DNA from: Mycocentrospora acerina | Taxonomy: Eukaryota > Ascomycota > Dothideomycetes > Pleosporales | Assembly (NCBI GenBank): GCA_022701365.1 | Contig: JAKUHH010000148.1 | Location: 62,001-126,000, forward strand | DNA: 64,000 nt | Direction: 5' to 3' | Shown here: positions 1-10,028 of the stretch, one piece after another | Numbering within the stretch: the first letter of the stretch is position 1 | Layout of the letters: each line of letters opens with the position of its first letter | Made by a program: the position numbers and the translations under genes | The notes under the pieces: model-generated | Told to the model about the DNA's origin: nothing | The model's database searches: none | The model's input: the letters and a program-made list of their open reading frames with translations, nothing else

Positions 1-432
1 TTTTTTATTTTTTATTGGAGATTTGCACAACGGGGTCTAGATTATCTTCCATCATCAAGTGTCTCGCTGGATATCAGCTTTAACTCTGCTTAAATAACAT
101 GTATTATGTGTACTCGTTGATTAGTTGGTTAGTTGATTAATCGATTGAGAATTTTGAGGGAGGACTGGGGGTTCATTTATCATTCAATTTATGTTTACAA
201 GATTGTAATTTTTTTAATCAAGACTCTCTAGTACAGCTGTGGTGCATATATTTATATTATGAATATAGAAGCAACATCTAATCTGACAGATAAGCCTTAG
301 TGTCGTGGATCGAAAAAAAGGTTGACAGTCATTGTTGGAAGAAGATATGTTTCTCGAGAAACGATATTAATCTATTCGTCTTCATCATCATTACACACTT
401 GCACTATTTTACATGTCACACTCTACACCAGC
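1..432. other. Non-coding, 3' side of the lactate dehydrogenase gene
   Basis: AT-rich sequence with no open frame that resembles a protein. It probably holds the 3' untranslated region of the minus-strand lactate dehydrogenase gene and spacer. Nothing else is recognised. Confidence 0.5.
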
Positions 433-1420
433 CTACGCATTAATAATATCCTTTAGTGTTTCCGCACTCTTCTTGAGTAGCTTCTTCTCCTCACCACTCA
501 GCTCCATCTCAATCGTCCTGACTATGCCTTTCCGCCCCACCACTGCGGGGATACTTAGACAAACACCCAATTCCTCCTGCCAATGGCTCACAGGGCGGAT
601 GTTCTTCTGGTCAAACAATATGCTCCTGCAAATCGACGCCGCCACACCTCCGATCCCATAGTTGGTCACGCCCTTGTTCTCGATGATGTTGGAAGCTTTG
701 TTTCTTGTTTCTTCTGCAATAGATTCCTTGTCTAGTGTCGTGTTGGGAGGGAGAGCCTGTTCCAAGGGCACACCGCCAATGCTCGCTTTGCTCCATGCGA
801 CAAACTGGCTCTCGCCATGCTCACCGAGGACGTATGCATCAACGCTACTAGCTGCAACTTTGGCTTTTGCGGCAACGATGCCGCGCAGGCGTGCACTGTC
901 GAGAAAGGTGCCAGAACCAATAACTTGGTTTTTGGGCAACTCACTGAACTGTTGGGCAAAATATGTGAGGACGTCGACGGGGTTGGCGACAAGGAGGAGA
1001 ATGGTGTTGGGTGAGAATGGTTTCATGTCAGAGATGGCAGACGAGAGAATGGCTTTGTTGCGGCCGATGAGATCGGTTCTGCTCTCACCTAAAAGAATGT
1101 AGTGTTAGCTTCACTCTAGTACTGTTTTATGAATGTGCATTGTACGAACCCTTCTTCTGTTTTGCACCTGCTGTGATGACGACAATATCGCATTGCCCGG
1201 CTTCCTTGTGTGTTCCTGAACGCACGCGTGTGCTTGTGTTGCCGTGGAAAGTTGCATCTGAGAGATCCTGGACCTGGGCGTCTCGGACCTCTTCCTTGGG
1301 ATCGACGAGCAAAATGTCGCCAGCAACGGGGTTCATGATAAGCGAGTAGGCAATGGTTGCACCAACATCGCCGGCGCCGACAATGGCGATGGAGGAAGTG
1401 TACTTGGGGTCTGCAGACAT
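433..1420 (-). CDS. ldhA: L-lactate dehydrogenase (two exons)
   Basis: Predicted cytosolic NAD-dependent L-lactate dehydrogenase, interconverting pyruvate and lactate. Exons are 1420-1150 and 1088-433, joined across a phase-1 intron (1149-1089), giving 308 residues, close to the usual family length. The N-terminus carries the Rossmann motif GAGDVGAT. The junction restores the conserved run KKGESRTDLIGRN. Further on are NPVDVLTYF, the substrate-binding LDSARLR (about residues 153-158) and the catalytic histidine H181 in GEHGES. The start at 1420 gives MSADPKYTSS directly before the nucleotide-binding strand; the open frame upstream of it adds nothing conserved. The family could in principle include malate dehydrogenases, but the LDH-type signature GEHGES argues for lactate. 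Function assignment is from family knowledge; splice borders are seen in the sequence. Confidence 0.92.
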
Positions 1421-1908
1421 GATGGATAGATGACAGGGATTTTGAGATTGATCAATTGAAAGGAGAAGAGGAAGAGAAATATAAGGCGTAGTGTTTACAT
1501 GTGTGGGTAATACCAATATATTTTCTCAAGAGACGTCATCATGCTCGTCGTCATATCGCGCTAATGCAGGTGCAGTCCGCAGAGTCCGAAGTGGGCCTCT
1601 GTTCGTCATTTTGTAGTCGATACATGTCTGCTAGATCTTGAAGGTGGATCCTGAACGCCAACGTCCCAAACCGCATGCCCCTTGGTGGTATCAGAAAATC
1701 ATCCTCTCCTCTTGATGATACATAACACAAACGCCATAAATCACACAATCTCAACACTCTCACTTTTAGTTTTCTGCCAAATACGCTGAGCCGGCTACTT
1801 GTGTTAAGAACCACAACGCCTCTGGGCCTTGGAGGCTTTATTTTAGGGTACGTTTCAACGATAATCAGCAAATAGACAGAGATACATGGCAAAATGCATC
1901 TTCGCCAA
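1421..1908. other. Spacer between lactate dehydrogenase and RING genes
   Basis: Both flanking genes run on the minus strand, so this holds the lactate dehydrogenase promoter and the 3' end of the RING gene. The open frames here show no family resemblance. Confidence 0.5.
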
Positions 1909-2913
1909 TTATACCTTTGCAACAGTGGAAGGCATTTTCTTTCTCGGCTGTGTGGCTAAGCCCTTTTTCAGCAGCAGCGGTATAATGTCAGCGGCCTTTG
2001 AGCGGTTGATGAACTTGCGGCAGACGGGGCATTGAGAGCGCTTTGGTTCACCGGGGCCAGAACGATTCTCGCCAGCAATCAGGGCTTCCATGAGGCAGGT
2101 GTGGCAGAAGAGATGACCTATGTGGTGATTAGTATTAGGGTTTTCACTGAATCAATCTGTTGATAGCTCACCACAGGCTGTTGCTGTAAGGTCAGTGGGC
2201 GTGTCCATGCAGATGACGCATGTGATTGTGTTAAAGGTTGTAGGCATCTCTTGGGGCTTCTCCTGCAGCCTGATGGCGTCCTCTCGCTGCTTCTGCAGGA
2301 CCTCTTGCATGGACAGCTTGTCGCCAGACAGGTCAATTTCCTCAATGGGCTCTGGTGTCTTGCTTTTGCTCTTGGCAGGGGTGCCATCGTCTTGTTTGTG
2401 TCGTTTCGAGGGCCCGGGGGTGGGCGACTGCCTCTTGCGTCGAGACGGCGGCAAGTCTGGCGTGGAGGTGAGGTCGACGTAGCCGTTGGGCAAGCGAGCA
2501 GGGCGGGCGTCGTGCGAGCGCGTGTCGGGGGGCATGTTGGCGTTTGCTGGGGGGGCGAGGTCGTCGTAGTGTGGGGTTGTTGAGATATCACGTCCAGAGG
2601 TGAGGGCGGTGTTGTAGGGGAAGGGCGAGTAGCGGTTGTGGGCGAGGCCAGCGGGGTTGAGGACGCGGTCGAGGAAGTTTTCAGGCGAGTGATGGTGGTG
2701 ATGGTGTTGATGTTGGTGATGGTGTTGATGTTGGTGTTGGTGATGGTTTTGGTGCTGGTGCTGGTGCGGCGAGGCAGCTACAAGGCTATGGAAGGGCGAG
2801 TTGGAGGTGTTTGTGCTGGCGTTGGTGGTGATGTTGGTGCTGGTGCGAGGCTGTGCGTGGAAGAGATGGGCATGGTCGTCATTGTTGCTGGGGCCGCGGG
2901 GGTGGCCCGACAT
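1909..2913 (-). CDS. slx8: Slx8-like RING E3 ubiquitin ligase with His/Gln-rich N-terminus
   Basis: Predicted nuclear RING-type ubiquitin ligase, most like Slx8/RNF4 SUMO-targeted ligases. Exons are 2913-2172 and 2117-1909 (intron 2171-2118, phase 1), giving 316 residues. The RING spans the exon junction near the C-terminus: CVICMDTP, then ACGHLFCHTC after splicing, then CPVCRK, a complete C3HC4 set. The N-terminal two thirds is low complexity: a long histidine/glutamine run (about residues 50-75), then Pro/Ser/Lys-rich sequence with basic clusters such as RRKRQ and an acidic EEIDLSGD stretch that could be a SUMO-interacting motif (inference). A C-terminal basic KKGLATQPRKK follows the RING. 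The exact orthology to Slx8 rests on the RING and domain order only; a generic RING protein is the alternative. Confidence 0.78.
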
Positions 2914-3356
2914 GGTGGGCGCAAGGCAGGGCGGCAGAGTGGCAGGCCAACAAGAAAGCAAGACAACGGGAAAACAAGTCAGGGCGGCAGAGTGGCAGGC
3001 TAGTAGGAAAACAAGACAACAAGACAACAAGGCAGCAAGTCAGGGCAGGAACACCCTCGGCCACGTACAGGCGGGCACGCTGGCGGGCAGTCAGACGCGG
3101 TAGAGCACGCGCAGGCATCACAGGCCACCTGTAGGGCTGCAGCAGTGGCAACGGCGCCCAGAGGTTAGCGGGCGGTGGGATGACGAGGGCGAAATTCCCG
3201 TCACGCCTGCACGCGCTTAGTGACCGTGGATGCACACTTCTGCTGCCCGCGACCAAGAGGCTGCGGCGCTGGCTGCATCCACACTCACGCCGTCCCTCAC
3301 GCCCACAACCACACCCACCGCCATGCCCGCCATGCCCGCCACGGACTGACGCGACC
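2914..3356. promoter_or_regulatory. Divergent promoter between RING ligase and DNA polymerase gamma
   Basis: A 443-base divergent intergenic stretch. It contains runs rich in GGCAGAGTGGCAGGC and CAAGACAAC direct repeats (about 2925-3035). Open frames here look like repeat translation and are not called. Confidence 0.5.
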
Positions 3357-6300
3357 ATGCGCTGCTCCTGCCGAACCGTGACCAACGCCGCCCTTGGACC
3401 ACGGCCGCGGTCTCTCCTCGCTCGCGCATCGCGACGATGGCTTGCCACTGCCCAGCACACGACACACGCAGAGGCTAGCAGTGTCCGAGAGGGGAGCTTG
3501 AATGGTACGGCTCCTTCCCTGAGCATCATGCACAGTGCACAGTGCATCATGCATCGTGCATCGTCCATTGTCCATCGTGCACAGTGCATCGCGCATCATC
3601 CATCCTCCATCCTCCATCCCCATCGTGTGTCAAGCCCAGGCCCTGACCACCCCCGCAGTCCCCTCCAACGCCCGCTTCAGCGAGATTGGCGTCCAGCACC
3701 TCTCTGCCCACGTCCACGCCCAAATCTTCCCCGGCCCAGGCACCCGCCCGCCCCCCGAGCTCGTCGCCCTCTCCAAGGATCACCTCACCCGCCACGACCT
3801 GCTGGGCAAGAACCAGGACTCGACCCCGCCCGTCAGCTTCGACCTGCCCGACCTGCAGGGCGCCACGCTCGATGAGCACTTCCACACCCTGGGCATGGAC
3901 GCCGCAGAGCCCTACCTGTCCATGGCGAAGAAGCTGGCACGTGCAAATCCCCCACCACGACCCGCCAAATGGATCAGGCAGAGCGGCTGGACAAGGTACA
4001 ACAGCGACGGCACCACAGAGGCAGTCGATGCCCCAAACGAGTCGATGCTCACCTTCGACACCGAGGTCATGTGGAAGGAGACGTCGTTTGCCTGCATGGC
4101 CTGTGCAGCCAGCCCCACGGCCTGGTACGCCTGGCTGTCGCCATGGTTGCTGGGAGAGTCGACGTCGGACCGCCACCTGATCCCACTCGGAGACCCTACA
4201 CAGCCGCGCATCATCGTTGGACACAACATTGGCTACGACAGAGCACGGATAGCCGAAGAGTATGACATTCAACAAACCAAAAACTCCTTCCTCGACACAA
4301 TGTCGCTGCACGTCGCCTCCAACGGCATGTGCTCGCGACAGCGCCCGTCGTGGATGAAGCACAAGAAGAACCGGGAGATGCGGGATAGAATGGCCACGTC
4401 CGAGGAAAATGCAGGCATATCCCACCTGCTTACTCCAGACGCTGTGCTAGATGAAGACGAGGAGCTGTGGCTGGGCAAAAGTGCCATCAACTCATTACGA
4501 GATGTTGCCAAGTTCCACTGTGACATTACCCTCGACAAGCAACAGCGCGAGTACTTTGGCGAACTCGACCGGGCGGGCATTTGTGAGAAGCTGGACGAGC
4601 TGATAGACTACTGTGCCGCCGATGTCGAAATAACACATCAAGTCTACCAAAAGGTCCTTCCCCTCTTCATGGAATCGTGCCCCCATCCTGTCAGTTTTGC
4701 TGCCCTTCGCTTTCTTGCTTCTGTGATTCTTCCCGTTAATGAAACATGGGATGCGTATTTGAATAATGCAGAGGCCACCTACCATCAGCTTGAAGATGCT
4801 GTGCGAGAGCGCCTGGTGGCCTTGTCTGACAAGGCTCTCGAGGTCAAGGATCAACCAGACGTGTACAACAACGACCCGTGGCTAAGCCAGCTGGACTGGT
4901 CAGGCCAGGAAATCAGAATGGTCAAGGGAAAGAAGAAGGACGACCCCCCCAGACCCTCTGCCCGACAAAAGATGCCAGGCATGCCCAAGTGGTACAAGGA
5001 TCTGTTCCCCAAAGCAAATTCTCCCATCAATCTGACGGTACGCACAAGGGTAGCTCCCATTCTGCTGAGACTATCCTGGGATGGACATCCACTCGTGTGG
5101 TCCGACTTGCATGGATGGACCTACCAAGTGCCCATGGACACAGTGGTTGCCTACAAGCAAAAGGGCATGCAGGAGCTGAACATGAATGAAGAGGAGAACC
5201 TGAAGCTGCGCGACGACTTGCAAAATCGATATTTTAAAATCCCGCACAAGAATGGGCCACTTGCACGATGTGCCAACCCACTCGCAAAGGGCTATCTGTC
5301 CTACTTTGAAAAAGGTATCCTGACGTCCGAGTACGCCTATGCAAAAGAAGCACTCGAAATGAATGCGTCCTGCTCGTACTGGATCAGCGCTCGAGACCGC
5401 ATCATGTCACAAATGGTCGTTTACAACGACGAACTGCCCAATGCGCCCACGCTTGAATCCGCATCTGAACAAGAAGATGTTGGGAAAAAGGTTGGCTTCA
5501 TTCTTCCACAGATTATTCCCATGGGAACCGTCACCCGCCGATCGGTAGAGAATACGTGGCTCACGGCGAGCAATGCAAAGAAGAACCGCGTGGGCTCTGA
5601 ACTCAAATCAATGGTCCGCGCTCCCAAAGGGTACTGCTTTGTCGGCGCAGACGTAGACTCGCAAGAGTTATGGATTGCAAGTTTGATAGGTGATGCAACG
5701 TTCAAACTCCACGGCGGTAACGCTGTAGGCTTCATGACACTCGAAGGTACCAAAGCAGCAGGCACGGATCTGCACTCGCGGACAGCTGGTATTTTGGGCA
5801 TCTCGCGCAACGATGCAAAAGTGTTCAACTACGGCCGCATTTACGGCGCAGGCCTGAATTTCGCAGCTACCTTGCTAAGGCAGTTCAATCCAGGATTGAC
5901 TGACAGTCAGACCACAAGCACCGCGGAAGCCCTGTATCTGAACACCAAAGGCAAAAAAACGACGAGAAAGCAGCTACACGAACGGCCTTTCTGGCGTGGC
6001 GGAACAGAATCTTTTGTCTTCAATAGACTCGAGGACTTTGCCGAGCAAGAACGTCCGCGTACACCCGTCCTTGGAGCCGCCATTACCGAGGCGTTGCAGC
6101 GTCGATACCTCACCAAGGGCGGATTCATGACAAGTAGAATCAACTGGGCCATCCAATCCTCCGGTGTCGACTACTTGCACCTCCTCATCGTCTCCATGGA
6201 CTATCTCGCCCGGCGGTACAACCTCGACGCTCGTCTCGCCATTACCGTCCACGACGAGATTCGCTACCTCGTCAAAGACGAAGACAAGTATCGCGCCGCC

Positions 6301-7071
6301 ATGGCGCTTCAAGTCGCCAACATATGGACTCGTGCCATGTTCTCCCAACAAGTGGGCATCAACGAGCTTCCACAGTCGTGCGCGTACTTTAGTGCCGTCG
6401 ACATTGACAAAGTGCTCAGAAAAGAAGTAGACATGGACTGCATTACGCCGAGCCACAAGTCCGCCATCCCCCACGGCGAGAGTCTTGACATCACCGCGCT
6501 GCTCGAAAAGGGCCCAGCCGCGCGTTTAGACCCAGCAATTGTCCCTACAAACCCCACTCACCTAGCGCAATACGCCGCGCAATACACCCCCAGAACACCC
6601 ATCATGACTGCTCTCGAATCCGCAGACACAAACTCCCTCGCATACCTGCGCGCGCAAATCTCCACCGACGATAAAGAACTCCGCGACATTATCAAGACCA
6701 CGCGTCCGGCTTTCAACTCTACTTATAATTCCATTCCTGCACGCAAACCGCGCAAACCTACTACAAGCGGCGTCAACAAGGTAGAGCACCATAACATCCA
6801 TAAGGGGAGGGAAGAAGAATACGTGCAAACCGAAGAAGAAGAGATTAGTGAGAGCATAAGAAAGTACCAAGAAATGGCCAAATTGCTTCCCGTCGACGAG
6901 CTGTGGGGGGAGGCGTATAGAAGAGCGGAGAGGGTGAGTGCCTCCAAGGGGAATTCTACTGCTGCTGCCACTACTGCTGCTAGGAGGGGAGGAGGTGGAA
7001 ATGGGGTATGGAATTACAACGCTATACACCCACAAAGTACGGGTCCGCGGACTGTGAGGGTGCAGCAGTAG
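3357..7071 (+). CDS. mip1: Mitochondrial DNA polymerase gamma catalytic subunit
   Basis: Family-A DNA polymerase that replicates mitochondrial DNA. Best model: exon 1 3357-3504, intron 3505-3634, exon 2 3635-7071, 1,194 residues. Exon 1 encodes an Arg/Ser/Ala-rich, acid-free leader ending near RRWLATAQ, typical of a mitochondrial presequence. Exonuclease motifs are FDTEV (D191, E193), GHNIGYD (from G245) and YCAADVEITH (D379). Polymerase motif A is GADVDSQE (D722), motif B contains KVFNYGRIYGAG (K778) and motif C is HDE at 922-924, so all catalytic residues are present. The last about 200 residues are a fungal-type C-terminal extension ending in low-complexity Ala/Thr/Gly sequence. The intron is filled with CATC/GTGCA repeats; an alternative donor at 3481 would change only a few residues. 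A start inside the intron (3535) would lose the targeting leader and is not preferred. Confidence 0.93.
3520..3622. repeat. Low-complexity CATC/GTGCA repeats inside the mip1 intron
   Basis: Interleaved copies of GTGCA, GCATC and CCATC fill most of the proposed intron. They are open on both strands, which creates spurious reading frames. The intron call rests on the donor at 3505, the acceptor at 3633-3634 and frame continuity. Confidence 0.7.
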
Positions 7072-7933
7072 ATGCAGGAGTAGTTTATGTTGCCATCGAT
7101 GTTATAATTGTTGTTGCACATGTATTGTAGTGTATATAGTGTACTGTAGTCTGTGTATCATGTGGAGTTAAAAATACCGTTATGATCAAGTTTGGAAAAT
7201 AAAAAATTCACGATTACCTTGCTTGTTTTCTTCACTGCACTGCATTGTCTGCTACAGAGTGGGATGAAGTGAGGGGTAGACCGCGTCTGTCGATATGATA
7301 CCATTTCTTTTGCGCCACAAAGATAGACCGTGAAGAGTGAGAGGAATAAGGAAGATGGAGGACAACACTGTTGATGTTTGTGTGTGCGTGTAAAAAGCTT
7401 TGATTACCCTACCTCTCCTCTCCTCTCCTCTCCTCTCCTCACTTCATCTAGTAAGCGCGTAGGAGTGGATAGTCAAAGTAGCAAGTGTAAGTGTAATGTA
7501 ATGCCTTTATTCAATTCACCTCTTCCTATTCCATATCCCATCCCATCCCATCCTGACAATTGTATTGTCCCATTCCCATTCCCATTCCCATTCCAAGACC
7601 CGAATCGCAGACCCACGATAATAAAAAAGATCCCTAAAGATCATCCGTCTAAAACCCTCTACCATGACCACAGCAAAATAATAATAAAAAAAAACACCGT
7701 ATCCCCTCCATCGTATTCCCATCGCACTCGCGCCCAAAGAAGGAGAAGAAGAAAAAATTAAAAGAGTCCATCGCACAGACCAGTCTAGGTAGTCCATCCA
7801 TCTAGGTAGCTGGTTCCACGTATCGCCAACCAACTAACCAACCAAGGAACCGTGGGATTGAAGCCAACGCGACGGCGGAAAACGACAGAGAGAGAGCAAG
7901 ACAACGTCACTCTAGACGAGAAAGAATCACAGC
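7072..7933. other. Convergent spacer with pyrimidine microsatellites
   Basis: Lies between the 3' ends of mip1 (+) and a small minus-strand gene. It contains a CTCTC-type pentamer array at about 7411-7440, ATCCC repeats at about 7535-7552 and CCCATT repeats at about 7569-7594. No gene is recognised. Confidence 0.6.
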
Positions 7934-8244
7934 TCAGACAACAAGCAGCTTCTCCACGTTTCCTGCCGCGCTCTGCTCATCCATGCGGTTCCACGCCGTG
8001 TATGCGAGGCCCGCGGTGGCGGCCCAGAGGAGGGGGATGGAGGCTTCTGATGCGGCTAGAAGGGGGGGGAGTTAGTTTGTATAATTATGGTTTGTGTTGA
8101 TGGGGGTGGGGACGTACAAGGTCGCTCGGCTTGGGCGGCCATCTCGATGACTCTTGCGGTGGAGCTGGTGGAGCTGGAGGAGTTGTAGCGGATGAAGCGC
8201 GCGGATGCGGTGGGGAGACGGGCGGTGATGATGCGAGAGAACAT
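7934..8244 (-). CDS. Small predicted mitochondrial membrane protein (82 residues)
   Basis: Not a family I recognise. Exons 8244-8118 and 8055-7934 are joined across an intron (8117-8056) with a GTACGT donor and a CTTCTAG acceptor. The first about 20 residues are Arg/Ser/Ile-rich without acidic residues, followed by a serine run, as expected for a mitochondrial presequence. A single hydrophobic stretch at about residues 47-60 (PLLWAATAGLAYTAW) suggests one membrane span, followed by a short polar tail ending in LLVV. Size and layout resemble small accessory subunits of respiratory or ATP synthase complexes, but that is inference only. A splice model that gives a clean small protein with a targeting signal supports it as real. 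Confidence 0.6.
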
Positions 8245-10028
8245 TGTGGTGGTGATGGTGGTGGTGATTGAGTTTTTGGTGTATATGTGTGTGTGGGTTT
8301 TCTTGGGGGAGTAAATCGACTTTGCAAGTGGCGTTTATTAGGTGTCGAGCGAGGAGATTATGTGAAAACAAAGCGAATGTTTGTTTGATTGATTGATTGA
8401 TGAATTGAGAAACAAATTAAAAATCAAAGCAAGCGGATGAGTCAAAGAAGGACGATATATAAACAATTTCCCAAAACGTGGGGGAAGCGCACGGCGCACA
8501 GTCTTTAAATAACAAAGTGGAGTCTGGGCTATCTTTTTTTTCTGGTTCGATGCGAGGCAAGACGATGATGCGGACAAAAATCTCTCTCAGGGGCGAGAAT
8601 TAGGTGGCTTGCTCGACAGGGTGCTTCCTTGCTCGCGGGGCGCGGCGCCTTGTGCAACCCCAGATTTAGCAGCGCGTTCCGGATCAGAGAGATGCTCGTG
8701 CTTCCATTCAAAGAGTGTGGGGAAGTTTGGTCCGCCAGGTAGACAAAGACAAAGAGATTGCCCAGGCGCCTGTACTGTGTAGCTTCGTCTCGCGAACAGA
8801 ACGCGCAATTGCATTTGACGAGAAGGAGAGCTGGCAACAGTAAAGGTGTGCAGCTGCAAGGATCGACCTTCCAGAATGGTCACACACCGCCGACACCGCC
8901 GACACCACTAATCGTGGCCTTCTGGAAGAACCTCGTCTCATCTCACCGCCACCCCTAGATTAGCCTAGAGCCTGACCTGACAGCTTCTCGCCACCGCCCT
9001 GCCGGCCCGGGATGCAGAAACACCAGCTGGCCAGTTCCAGAGGCTCAACAAACACTGTTCAACCTTTTGAGATTGTTTTTCTGTCCAAAATACCTCATTC
9101 GGAGTGTCGGTCGACTTAGCGGGGTGTTTCTTCGTCCTAATCGAGTAGAGTTGAAATGTGCAGTGTATTACTAATTTGATGATAAATGTCACGCGATGTG
9201 CGGCTGTTAATTCATGGTGCACAAATGCGCGGTGAGGGGGCATGCTCGTCTTTTTCGTTCAGTCCTATCAAATTTAAAACACTGTAAAAGTATAATTATC
9301 TAGAACCTGATATATCCATCACAGCGACTACTGGACATGACCTTGAAGCATCTTCATGTTGTACACACACCATACACTCTCCGATTGAAACGCTGCGATT
9401 TCATGTGAATGTTCAATTGCACGCTTTACTACAGCATCCCCTGCATGTTGTCGACTACGAGGTAGGTTCCCAGGTCTCTTGCTCTGTTTTTTTCTGTCCA
9501 TGATAGTGGGGGTTTGCTGAGTACAAAAGCAAATGGCGGAGGTCAAGATGATGACACGTCGTTTTCTAATATCAGCGATTCGCACCTTCTGTCATTGAGG
9601 GACTGGCAGTGAAGGCAGTGGAAGAACTTATATTTGAAGGAGAGTTATGGAGAACGTGGACAGTGAGTGAAAGAGCGCATGTAGCAGAAATTGTGAAATA
9701 GAAGTGAGGGAGACTAGTGATCGGTATTCATGTGCCTCGAGGAACAAGTCAAGTCACATCCTGTAAGTGAGCAGCAAACGTTGCACCTTGATGAAAATGC
9801 AGTACACAAGTTCACATCCCGATCTATCCACGGGTGAAGCAAGACAAGAAAATGATAAAAGAGAACCATAATAGTCACAGCCAAAAACAAATTGATCTCT
9901 AGTTGTCAGGCTAGTAGATTGATATGCGCTACGCGACAATAATCTATTCATCTAATCACCAAACGCCGAAGTTTTATGCTTTAACCTTTTCACATTTCCC
10001 TTTAACCTCCACATCTATAATCATATCA
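8245..10028. other. Intergenic, no supported gene
   Basis: Between the start of the small mitochondrial gene and the 3' end of the large fusion gene, both on the minus strand. Near 8245-8300 there is GGTGGTGAT-type repeat, presumably in the 5' region of the small gene. Minus-strand open frames at 8587-8941 and 8965-9243 have no recognisable motifs or convincing splice structure. Confidence 0.45.

Noticed and set aside
9328..9585. 85-codon minus-strand open frame in the 8.2-10 kb gap
   Set aside because: No motif, no splice partner and no membrane or signal feature; not distinguishable from chance.
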